The notes below the pieces were generated by a model. The model was given only the letters and a program-made list of their open reading frames with translations, searched no databases and was not told the DNA's origin. 7,711 bases of DNA from UBA993 sp964436815 (GTDB taxonomy: Bacteria; Bacillota; Dethiobacteria; DTU022), in contig CAYTER010000076.1 in the NCBI GenBank assembly GCA_964436815.1, positions 1 through 7,711 on the forward strand, written 5' to 3'. The position numbers and the translations under genes are program-made. Below are positions 1 through 5,137 of this stretch, in pieces (position 1 is the stretch's first letter; every line of letters begins with the position of its first letter).

Positions 1-156
1 AGGCGCTATATAAGCATTAGCGAACCCTTTGAAGGCACTTTCTTTGAAGAAGATATGAGTGTAATTGGTAGTGCTGCTGTTCGCGAAGCGTTCAAGATGA
101 ACAACTTGACCAGGGGGCCAAAAGGTATTACTTTGGCCTGGTATGAGCTGTTCTAA
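1..156 (+). CDS. C-terminal fragment of an unrecognised protein (5' end outside window)
   Basis: An open frame enters from the left edge in frame 1 and ends at TAA 154-156, giving the last 51 residues of a protein. The fragment begins RRYISISEPF and ends TLAWYELF. It shows no transmembrane stretch, cysteine cluster or motif that I recognise. It is treated as real because it stays open from the window edge and is followed about 50 bases later by a good hairpin terminator. It is the only plus-strand gene and converges with the minus-strand hbd operon. Function unknown; the missing N-terminal part would be needed to name it. Confidence 0.6.
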   Translation, partial: RRYISISEPFEGTFFEEDMSVIGSAAVREAFKMNNLTRGPKGITLAWYELF

Positions 157-202
157 GATTTTATTGGCTCTAAACTTAAAGGCATAAAAAGATTATTTAA
201 AG

Positions 203-230
203 AAAGCCCTCGGGATTAGCCGGGGGCTTT
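203..230 (+). terminator. Intrinsic terminator after the plus-strand gene
   Basis: Arms 203-213 and 220-230 pair through AAGCCCTCGG and CCGGGGGCTT, with one T-G wobble and a 6-base loop, followed by TTTTATT. It lies 47 bases after the stop of the partial plus-strand gene. A-rich sequence on the left side means it could also work weakly on the minus strand. Confidence 0.8.
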
Positions 231-271
231 TATTGCTATCGCTCAACAATCACTTCATCTACACTATTCTG

Positions 272-310
272 AAAAAACCCCCTCTCCCTCCTGGGGAGAG
301 GGGGTTTTTT
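272..310 (-). terminator. Bidirectional intrinsic terminator after hbd
   Basis: A perfect 17-bp stem (272-288 with 294-310) has a 5-base loop. A six-A run opens one side and a six-T run closes the other, so it can terminate transcription in either direction. It starts 7 bases past the hbd stop and separates the convergent genes. The G/C core, CCCTCTCCC paired with GGGAGAGGG, is the same as the hairpin core of the dispersed repeat at 2470-2512, so it may be a repeat copy reused as a terminator. Confidence 0.85.
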
Positions 311-317
311 ATTTCAT

Positions 318-1169
318 CTAAGTGTAGTCGTAAAAACCTTTACCAGTCTTGCGGCCCAGGTGGCCGGCGCGGACCAGTTTGCGGATCAGGGGGCAAGCAC
401 GGTACTTGGAATCTCCTGTTTCGTTGTATAGCGTATCCTGCACAGCCAGCAGAACGTCAATTCCCACCAGGTCGGCCAAAGCCAGCGGGCCGATCGGGTG
501 GTTGGCGCCCAGCATCATCCCCTTGTCGATATCTTCAGGGCCGGCGACCCCTTCCATCAGAACGAAAGCTGCTTCGTTGATCATCGGCACCAGAATGCGG
601 TTAACCACGAAGAGTGGCGCTTCATTAACGGCGATCGGCTCTTTTCCCAGTTTTACAGAAAGATCCATGATCAGTTTGAAGGTTTCTTCGGAAGTGGCAG
701 CCCCCTTGATCACTTCGACCAGCTTCATCACCGGTACCGGGTTAAAAAAGTGCATACCGACTACCTTGTCAGATCGCCCGGTGGCTGAAGCCATCTCGGT
801 GATGCTCAAGCCTGATGTGTTCGAAGCAATGACCGTATTCGGTTTTAGAATCTTATCCAGCTCGGCGTATAGTTTTTTCTTCAGTTCCATATTCTCAATT
901 ACCGCTTCTATCACCAGGTCGACGCTTTTTAAATCTTCCAGCTTGGTAGTACCTTTCAGCTGGGCAGTAACGGCTTCTGCTTCTTCCCGGGTTTTTTTGC
1001 TTTTCTCTACCGCGCGGGCTAGGTTTTTCTCTATAGTACCGAGTCCGCGCTGGACAAAACTGTCCTCAATATCGCGCATAATTACCTGAAAGCCAGCTTC
1101 GGCTGCCACCTGGGCAATTCCGCTGCCCATGGTGCCGGCACCGATGACACCGATCGTTTTAATATCCAT
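318..1169 (-). CDS. hbd: 3-hydroxybutyryl-CoA dehydrogenase
   Basis: This protein interconverts acetoacetyl-CoA and 3-hydroxybutyryl-CoA with NAD(P)H, in the cytoplasm, in butyrate formation or beta-oxidation. The 283 residues match the usual length of the short bacterial family. The N-terminal Rossmann fold shows GxGxxG at 10-15 (GAGTMG) with Asp33 at the end of the second strand. The active-site region has Ser116-Asn117, the catalytic His140 in HFFNP, Glu152 and Asn190. The C-terminal helical domain ends in LGRKTGKGFYDY, typical of Hbd. The usual EAPGF motif reads EAPLF here (Leu186). The ATG at 1169 is preceded by AAAAAGGAG. It is the last gene of the thiolase-crotonase-hbd set. Once the false gap is closed it starts only 16 bases after the crotonase stop. 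The family call is firm; chain-length preference and cofactor choice are not shown by sequence. Confidence 0.95.
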   Translation of the reverse strand: MDIKTIGVIGAGTMGSGIAQVAAEAGFQVIMRDIEDSFVQRGLGTIEKNLARAVEKSKKTREEAEAVTAQLKGTTKLEDLKSVDLVIEAVIENMELKKKLYAELDKILKPNTVIASNTSGLSITEMASATGRSDKVVGMHFFNPVPVMKLVEVIKGAATSEETFKLIMDLSVKLGKEPIAVNEAPLFVVNRILVPMINEAAFVLMEGVAGPEDIDKGMMLGANHPIGPLALADLVGIDVLLAVQDTLYNETGDSKYRACPLIRKLVRAGHLGRKTGKGFYDYT

Positions 1170-1187
1170 ATTGCTCAGCTCCTTTTT

Positions 1188-1287
1188 NNNNNNNNNNNNN
1201 NNNNNNNNNNNNNNNNNNNNNNNNNNNNNNNNNNNNNNNNNNNNNNNNNNNNNNNNNNNNNNNNNNNNNNNNNNNNNNNNNNNNNNN
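1188..1287. other. Assembly gap (exactly 100 N), probably artificial
   Basis: There are exactly 100 N bases, the usual placeholder for a gap of unknown size. The 55 bases before it (1133-1187) are identical to the 55 bases after it (1288-1342), so the contig ends overlap and no sequence is likely to be missing. An open frame read across the Ns would be spurious. Confidence 0.95.
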
Positions 1288-1342
1288 TGCCGGCACCGAT
1301 GACACCGATCGTTTTAATATCCATATTGCTCAGCTCCTTTTT
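1288..1342 (-). repeat. Exact 55-bp copy of 1133-1187 (contig-end overlap, includes false hbd 5' end)
   Basis: This segment repeats 1133-1187 base for base, including the hbd ribosome binding site, the ATG at 1324 and the first 12 codons (MDIKTIGVIGAG). It then runs into Ns. It also carries the first two bases of the crotonase stop codon. The simplest reading is one locus written twice across an unmerged contig overlap, not a second hbd gene. Joining the copies leaves crotonase and hbd 16 bases apart. Confidence 0.9.
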
Positions 1343-2117
1343 ACATACCCTTGAAATTTGGGGGGCGTTTTTCCAGGAAAGCCATGGCCCCTTCTTTTTG
1401 GTCTTCAGAATCGCAGAGTTTAGCAAACAGCTTAGCTTCCAGCTTCTGTCCCTCTTCCAAGCTCAGATCGAGCCCCTGGTTAACTGACTGTTTGGCTAAA
1501 CGGACTGCTAACGGCCCGACTTTAAGGATTTTAGCAGCAATTTCACGGGCTTTGTTTACCGATTCGCCTACAGGCGTCAGGTATTCGGCAATGCCGAGAC
1601 GGTAAGCTTCGGCCCCATCAATCATCTGACCGCTGAAAATCAGTTCCTTGGCCTTGCCAACACCGATAAAGCGCGGCAAACGCTGGGTACCGGCATAGCC
1701 GGGGAAAATCCCCAGAGTAACCTCTGGTAAACCAACTTTGGCGTTTTCAGCTACCACCCGGATATCGCAGGCCAGGGCCAGCTCCAGACCGCCGCCCAAG
1801 GCAAAGCCATTAACAGCTGCGATGACCGGGGCGGGGAAATCGGCGATCTTCTGGAATACCTGCTGACCGCGGCGGCTAAGTTTCTCGCCGTTTGCACTGT
1901 TCAGCTTGGGAAATTCTGAAATGTCAGCCCCGGCTACAAAGGCTTTTTCTCCGGAACCGGTCAGGATTACCGCCCCAACGGTATCATCTTTGGCCAGGTC
2001 ATCGAATGCTTGCTCCAGGGCATCGAGCACCTCCTGACTTAAAGCATTGACCGGCGGGCGGTTCAGGGTAACAATAGCCAAACGATCTTCACGGGATACT
2101 AAAACCAAATCAGACAT
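1341..2117 (-). CDS. crt: Enoyl-CoA hydratase / crotonase
   Basis: A crotonase-superfamily hydratase, expected to interconvert 3-hydroxybutyryl-CoA and crotonyl-CoA in the cytoplasm. The length of 258 residues is normal. The oxyanion-hole segments are AGADI (62-66) and ALGGGLELALACD (106-118). Both catalytic glutamates of true hydratases are present: Glu112 in GLELA and Glu132 in LPEV, followed by GIFPGYAGTQRLPR. Having both favours hydratase activity over the many superfamily members that lack one. The C-terminus ends EKRPPNFKGM, typical of bacterial crotonases. The ATG at 2117 follows AGAGGAGG at good spacing. Hbd follows 16 bases downstream once the gap artefact is removed, and the hbd ribosome binding site nearly touches this stop codon, so translational coupling is likely. 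Upstream lie 315 bases filled with repeats instead of the thiolase gene. Confidence 0.94.
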   Translation of the reverse strand: MSDLVLVSREDRLAIVTLNRPPVNALSQEVLDALEQAFDDLAKDDTVGAVILTGSGEKAFVAGADISEFPKLNSANGEKLSRRGQQVFQKIADFPAPVIAAVNGFALGGGLELALACDIRVVAENAKVGLPEVTLGIFPGYAGTQRLPRFIGVGKAKELIFSGQMIDGAEAYRLGIAEYLTPVGESVNKAREIAAKILKVGPLAVRLAKQSVNQGLDLSLEEGQKLEAKLFAKLCDSEDQKEGAMAFLEKRPPNFKGM

Positions 2118-2249
2118 AGATATACCTCCTCTTTTTGATTATGATAATACTACTTTTATAACCCTTAGATATAAGCATCATACACGTCTAAATTTTGAGC
2201 AGTCTAACATGAAGCTGACCTTGGCAAGGCCTGTTTTAAAGAATTATTG

Positions 2250-2290
2250 CACCCCCACCCCGACCCTCCCCCCTCAAGGGGGAGGGAGAT
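2250..2290 (+). repeat. C-rich palindromic repeat, copy A
   Basis: This copy consists of a C-rich lead (CACCCCCACCCCGA) and a perfect 9-bp hairpin: 2264-2272 pairs with 2278-2286 around a CTCAA loop. It matches the copy at 2898-2938 almost perfectly and in the same orientation. The similarity extends left into a shared ATTATTG, with a one-base difference at the junction. Together the two copies form direct repeats around the DUF559 gene. It continues directly into the 33-bp tandem units. Confidence 0.9.
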
Positions 2291-2352
2291 ACTTAGGCTT
2301 CCCCTCTCAAGGGGGAGGGAGATGCTTGTGCTTCACCCCTCAAGGGGGAGGT
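2268..2352 (+). repeat. Tandem hairpin array, 33-bp period, about 2.6 units
   Basis: Units start at 2268, 2301 and 2334, exactly 33 bases apart. Each carries the hairpin core CCCTCAAGGGGGAGG or a close variant (CCTCTCAAGGGGGAGG in the second). Units 1 and 2 agree at about 29 of 33 positions; the third is cut short after GGGGGAGG at about 2351. The spacer, about GAGATACTTAGGCTT, is repeated along with the hairpin, so the array looks like local amplification of the end of copy A and not three separate insertions. Confidence 0.85.
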
Positions 2353-2432
2353 ATTATATATCCTATTTACACGGAGGAAGAATTGTTCCTGCTTCCCTCT
2401 AAGAGAGAGGGAGTAAAATTATTCTTCCCTTA

Positions 2433-2906
2433 TTAGAAGGAGTCAGATGTCGTTTTATCAGTATTTAGAATACCCTCTCCCCTCGGGGGAGAGGGGCGGG
2501 GTGAGGGGGTATCTTTCAGAATTACCTCTCTGATCCTTTCCAGAACACCCTCTGTATTCAGTAATACTTCATTATTCCAGAATCTTAAAACCTTAAAATC
2601 CTCCGATTCCATAAATTGATCTCGATTTAGATCAGTAGCCCTGTTTTCTGCATGCTGCCCGCCATCGAGTTCAATAACCAACCTCTTTTCGGTAGCAACA
2701 AAATCCACGATATAGGGGCCAAATGGCTGCTGACGACGAAATTTGATATTTTCAAATCTCCGGTTGCGGAGGTTTTTCCACAGCAACAATTCAGCATCGG
2801 TTGAGCTTTTACGCAACTGACGGGCAAAGGTTATTGTTGTTTTGTTCTGTTTATTTTTCAATTTATTACTAGTTCCTATGATAGTTTCGATTATTGTCAC
2901 CCCCAC
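2433..2906 (-). CDS. DUF559 family protein (VSR/MutH-like endonuclease fold)
   Basis: A 157-residue single-domain protein that I recognise as DUF559, a small family with a predicted PD-(D/E)xK, very-short-patch-repair-like nuclease fold. Its cellular role is not established. Landmarks are ARQLRKSSTDAELLLWKNLR (28-47), the core FRRQQPFGPYIVDF (56-69, Asp68), VIELDGGQH (77-85, Glu79 and Asp81) and VLRFWNNEVL (106-115). The domain ends near residue 131. Residues 133-145 (TPSPRPSPPRGEG) are translated from an inverted copy of the palindromic repeat and are probably not part of the fold. The likely start is GTG at 2906, inside another repeat copy whose GGGGGGAGGG gives a ribosome binding site. GTG at 2900 and TTG at 2858 are alternatives. 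The gene is visibly more A/T-rich than its neighbours and separates thiolase from crt, suggesting insertion into a metabolic operon. Confidence 0.85.
   Translation of the reverse strand: MGVTIIETIIGTSNKLKNKQNKTTITFARQLRKSSTDAELLLWKNLRNRRFENIKFRRQQPFGPYIVDFVATEKRLVIELDGGQHAENRATDLNRDQFMESEDFKVLRFWNNEVLLNTEGVLERIREVILKDTPSPRPSPPRGEGILNTDKTTSDSF
2470..2512 (-). repeat. Palindromic repeat, inverted copy inside the DUF559 reading frame
   Basis: Read on the minus strand this has the same layout as the other copies: a C-rich lead (ACCCCCTCACCCCGCC) and then a hairpin. The 10-bp stem pairs 2473-2482 with 2486-2495 around a 3-base loop. Its ends are short inverted matches, ATACCC and GGGTAT. The hairpin core is CCCTCTCCCC, a different subtype from copies A and B but the same as the terminator core at 278-304. 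It encodes the Pro/Arg/Gly tail of the DUF559 protein. Confidence 0.85.
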
Positions 2907-2938
2907 CCCGACCCTCCCCCCTCAAGGGGGAGGGAGCT
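2898..2938 (+). repeat. C-rich palindromic repeat, copy B
   Basis: This is a near-exact match to copy A in the same orientation, with the C-rich lead and the hairpin stem CCCTCCCCC paired with GGGGGAGGG around CTCAA. It ends one base short of the thiolase stop codon (2940-2942), so it abuts that gene exactly. It contains the probable ribosome binding site and GTG start of the DUF559 gene. There is no T-run after the hairpin on the minus strand, so it is not a standard terminator for thiolase. Confidence 0.9.
2907..2921 (-). promoter_or_regulatory. Ribosome binding site for the DUF559 gene, supplied by the repeat
   Basis: On the minus strand GGGGGGAGGGTCGGG precedes GTG at 2906. The GGAGG core (2917-2913) lies 6 bases before the start, ideal spacing. 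The repeat arm therefore doubles as a Shine-Dalgarno sequence. This favours the GTG at 2906 over later starts, but the same bases can fold into the repeat hairpin, which could hide the site. Confidence 0.5.
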
Positions 2939-2939
2939 A

Positions 2940-4121
2940 TTACGGGCGTTCGAGGATCAGGGTCATGCCCATACCGCCGCCGACACAGAGGGTGGCCAGG
3001 CCGAGTTTGTTACCGCGGCAGGCCATCTCGTGCAGCAAGGTGACTACAATCCGCGTACCGGTGGCGCCAACCGGGTGACCGAGTCCAATGCCGCTGCCGT
3101 TAACATTGACAATATCCCGGTTCAGCTCCAGCAGTTTTTCGCAGGCCAGATATTGGGCAGCAAATGCCTCGTTCAACTCGATCAGCTCAATCTGGCCGAG
3201 ATTCATCCCCGCTTTTTCGAGAGCTTTCTTAGTAGCGGGCACCGGTCCGTAACCCATCAAATCCGGTTCCACCCCGGCCCAGGCATAGGATACAATGCGG
3301 GCCAGCGGCTTGATGCCGAGCTGGTTTGCCTTATCGAGGCTCATTAAGACCACAGCTGCTGCGCCATCGTTCAAACCGGAGGCGTTTCCGGCAGTTACTG
3401 TTCCGTCCTTGCGGAAGACAGGCTTTAGTTTAGCCAATGTTTCCCGGGAAATATCCCGCCGCGGGTGCTCATCCGTATCAACTACTGTTTCACCCTTGCG
3501 GGTGTTCACTGTTACCGGAACGATCTCTTCCTTGAAGCGGCCTTCATCGATAGCCGCAATGGCATTAAGGTGGCTGCGGGCGGCAACCTCATCCTGCTCC
3601 TCGCGGCTGATGCTGTATTTATCCGCAAGACGCTCAGCCGTCTCACCCATCATTATTTTATGCACCGGGTCCATCAGCATCTCCCAGAGCGAGTCGGTCA
3701 TCTCCCCGTGCTGCAGGCGCTGGCCCCAACGGGCGCCCTTCAGGATATAAGGAGCCGCGCTCATTGATTCAACTCCGCCGGCAACCACTATTTCGGCATC
3801 GCCCAAGGTTATCTCCTGGAAACCGGAAGCGATGGCCTGCATGGCCGAGCTGCACTGGCGCTGGATGGTAAACCCGGTAGTCTCAATCGGGAAACCGGCC
3901 TCGAGAGAAATACAGCGGGCGATATTTGGCTCATAGCTGCGCTGCCCGCAGTTGCCGTAGATGATTTCCTCAACCTGTGCTTTTTCGAGACTAGGTACCC
4001 GCCGCATGGCCTCTTCAACGGCTGTGATGCCTAAATTTAAGGCAGATACGTCGCGCAGGCTGCCGCCAAAATCACCGATTGGGGTCCGGGCAGCGCTGAC
4101 AATCACAACTTCTTTTAACAT
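2940..4121 (-). CDS. thlA: Acetyl-CoA C-acetyltransferase (thiolase)
   Basis: A thiolase of 393 residues, the normal length, catalysing reversible condensation of two acetyl-CoA to acetoacetyl-CoA in the cytoplasm. The nucleophile Cys90 lies in QRQCSSAMQAI. NEAF is at 317-320, His349 in GLGHPVGATGTR and the second catalytic Cys379 in CVGGGMGMTL. All four catalytic elements are intact. The RQCSS form of the nucleophile motif also occurs in longer-chain 3-ketoacyl-CoA thiolases, so substrate range is uncertain and the symbol is approximate. The ATG at 4121 has an excellent GGAGGTGA site 5 bases upstream. A hairpin with a T-run ends only about 13 bases before the start codon, separating this gene from metF. 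With crt and hbd it makes the acetyl-CoA to crotonyl-CoA segment, now interrupted by the DUF559 and repeat insertion. Confidence 0.93.
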   Translation of the reverse strand: MLKEVVIVSAARTPIGDFGGSLRDVSALNLGITAVEEAMRRVPSLEKAQVEEIIYGNCGQRSYEPNIARCISLEAGFPIETTGFTIQRQCSSAMQAIASGFQEITLGDAEIVVAGGVESMSAAPYILKGARWGQRLQHGEMTDSLWEMLMDPVHKIMMGETAERLADKYSISREEQDEVAARSHLNAIAAIDEGRFKEEIVPVTVNTRKGETVVDTDEHPRRDISRETLAKLKPVFRKDGTVTAGNASGLNDGAAAVVLMSLDKANQLGIKPLARIVSYAWAGVEPDLMGYGPVPATKKALEKAGMNLGQIELIELNEAFAAQYLACEKLLELNRDIVNVNGSGIGLGHPVGATGTRIVVTLLHEMACRGNKLGLATLCVGGGMGMTLILERP

Positions 4122-4134
4122 AGGTCACCTCCAT

Positions 4135-4165
4135 AAAAAAAGACAGGCCGGTGAAGGCCTGTCTT
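4135..4165 (-). terminator. Intrinsic terminator or attenuator between metF and thiolase
   Basis: On the minus strand AAGACAGGCC (4165-4156) pairs with GGCCTGTCTT (4149-4140) around a 6-base loop, followed by a run of T to 4135. It is a textbook Rho-independent terminator 42 bases past the metF stop. It ends just before the thiolase ribosome binding site. A weak promoter-like pair, TTGATA (4198-4193) and TAACCA (4175-4170) with a 17-base spacer, lies just upstream. A transcript starting from it at about 4163 would lack the first bases of the hairpin. Confidence 0.85.
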
Positions 4166-4207
4166 GGCTTGGTTACTGTCGATCGGGGGAAGTATCAATC
4201 GGCACCA

Positions 4208-5137
4208 TTAATCAATCTTGGGGCGCGGGTAAAGACCGGCCCGCTCGACGATTTCAGGAACCTTTTCTTCCCAGGCGATGGCCATGATGTGGACTCCGTG
4301 CACGCCTTCGATCTCTTTCAATCTTTCGATGGTTTCTACGGCAATCTTCAGGCCTTCCGCTTTTTTATCCTCTGCCGCTGTCAGTCTTTCAATCAGGGCG
4401 TCGGGAATGGTAATTCCTGATACATTATTTTTCATATACTTGGCAGCGCCAAGAGACTTGATGGGGGTGATCCCGCCAAGAATTTTTATTTTCTTATGCA
4501 GGCCGCGTTCGCGGACCATTTCCATCCAGCGCTCGAAGCGATCCAGGTCAAAGATACACTGGGTCTGGATGAAACTGGCTCCGGCCCGGATCTTCTTCTC
4601 CAGCCGGTCGACCCTGTACTCAAAGGGATCAGCAAAGGGGTTCTCTACGGCTCCCAAAAAGTAGCTGACTTCGCCTTCAAGATCTTCGCCACCCATGAAT
4701 TTCTTCTCGTCGCGCAGATCTTTTAGGCCTTTTAAGAGCTGCATCGAGTCGATGTCGTAAACACCCTTGGAGCCGGGCTCGTTACCGAACTTCATGTGGT
4801 CGCCGGCGATACAAAGGATATTCTTGATGCCAAGAGCCTGTGCACCTAAGACATCAGCCTGGATACAGATCCGGTTGCGGTCACGGGTAACGATCTGGAT
4901 GACCGGCTCAATACCCATCTGCACCAGGGCTGCTCCGCAGGCGATGCTCGAGGTCCGCACGATTGCGGTCTGGTTATCGGTAATATTACAGGCTTCAACG
5001 TGATTACGCATGCCTTCGGCATGGTGTTTCATCTGGGTGATATCAGCGCCTTTAGGCGGGCCGAGCTCACCGGTTACAGTAAAGTGTCCTGCTTCCAACA
5101 TTCTTTCAAGTCTGCTACCCGCGATCAATTTTAACAT
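4208..5137 (-). CDS. metF: Methylenetetrahydrofolate reductase, MetF catalytic subunit
   Basis: This protein reduces 5,10-methylene-THF to 5-methyl-THF (or the reverse) on a flavin, the last step of the Wood-Ljungdahl methyl branch before AcsE. Its 309 residues form one TIM barrel. Family landmarks are Glu24 in GELGPPKG, the TRDRNR segment at 84-89, GAQALGIKNILCIAGDH (98-114, Asp113), FIQTQ (189-193) and LGGITPI (220-226). It has no regulatory extension. The annotated ATG at 5137 overlaps the end of metV by 23 bases, with AGGGAGG immediately against the ATG. That is too close, so TTG at 5128 (codon 4, 9-base spacing) is an alternative. It partners MetV, the iron-sulfur/zinc-type subunit encoded just before it. 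No NADH-binding or HdrA-like partner is visible, so the electron donor is unknown. Confidence 0.93.
   Translation of the reverse strand: MLKLIAGSRLERMLEAGHFTVTGELGPPKGADITQMKHHAEGMRNHVEACNITDNQTAIVRTSSIACGAALVQMGIEPVIQIVTRDRNRICIQADVLGAQALGIKNILCIAGDHMKFGNEPGSKGVYDIDSMQLLKGLKDLRDEKKFMGGEDLEGEVSYFLGAVENPFADPFEYRVDRLEKKIRAGASFIQTQCIFDLDRFERWMEMVRERGLHKKIKILGGITPIKSLGAAKYMKNNVSGITIPDALIERLTAAEDKKAEGLKIAVETIERLKEIEGVHGVHIMAIAWEEKVPEIVERAGLYPRPKID

Larger units (their letters stand above)
2118..2432. other. Repeat-rich intergenic region between the DUF559 gene and crt
   Basis: These 315 bases separate the DUF559 stop from the crt start. The part nearest crt (2118-2245) is A/T-rich and is where a crt promoter would be expected. 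I see several TATAAA- and TATTAT-like hexamers on the minus strand, but no convincing -35/-10 pair. Positions 2250-2352 hold a C-rich palindromic repeat expanded into three hairpin units. A weaker related palindrome, TCCCTCT paired with AGAGGGA, lies at 2394-2412. No coding region is supported: the plus-strand open frame here merely translates the repeats as recurring PQGGG. Confidence 0.7.

Noticed and set aside
349..1089. Long plus-strand open frame (246 residues) antisense to hbd
   Set aside because: It is Ser/Arg/Ile-rich shadow sequence opposite a confirmed gene, with no recognisable motif.
1288..1324. Possible second, truncated hbd gene
   Set aside because: The copy is exact over 55 bases including non-coding sequence and stops at the Ns, which fits a contig overlap far better than a gene duplication.
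1175..1426. Minus-strand open frame running through the N gap
   Set aside because: It joins crotonase out-of-frame sequence to a duplicate hbd N-terminus and then reads Ns as residues. It exists only because of the assembly artefact.
2268..2352. CRISPR array
   Set aside because: The period is regular, but the spacers are short and nearly identical, there are under three units, and no cas genes are present. It is a tandem hairpin repeat.
2047..2436. Plus-strand protein with recurring PQGGG motifs
   Set aside because: The motif arises because the 33-bp repeat is divisible by three. The frame starts inside antisense crt and has no ribosome binding site or family resemblance.
2898..2938. Terminator after thiolase
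   Set aside because: The hairpin is strong but no T-run follows it on the minus strand, and its G-rich flank is instead used as a start region by the DUF559 gene.
4122..4207. Riboswitch leader before thiolase
   Set aside because: Only one hairpin with a T-run is present, in 86 bases. There is no room for, or sign of, a conserved aptamer; a terminator or simple attenuator explains it.
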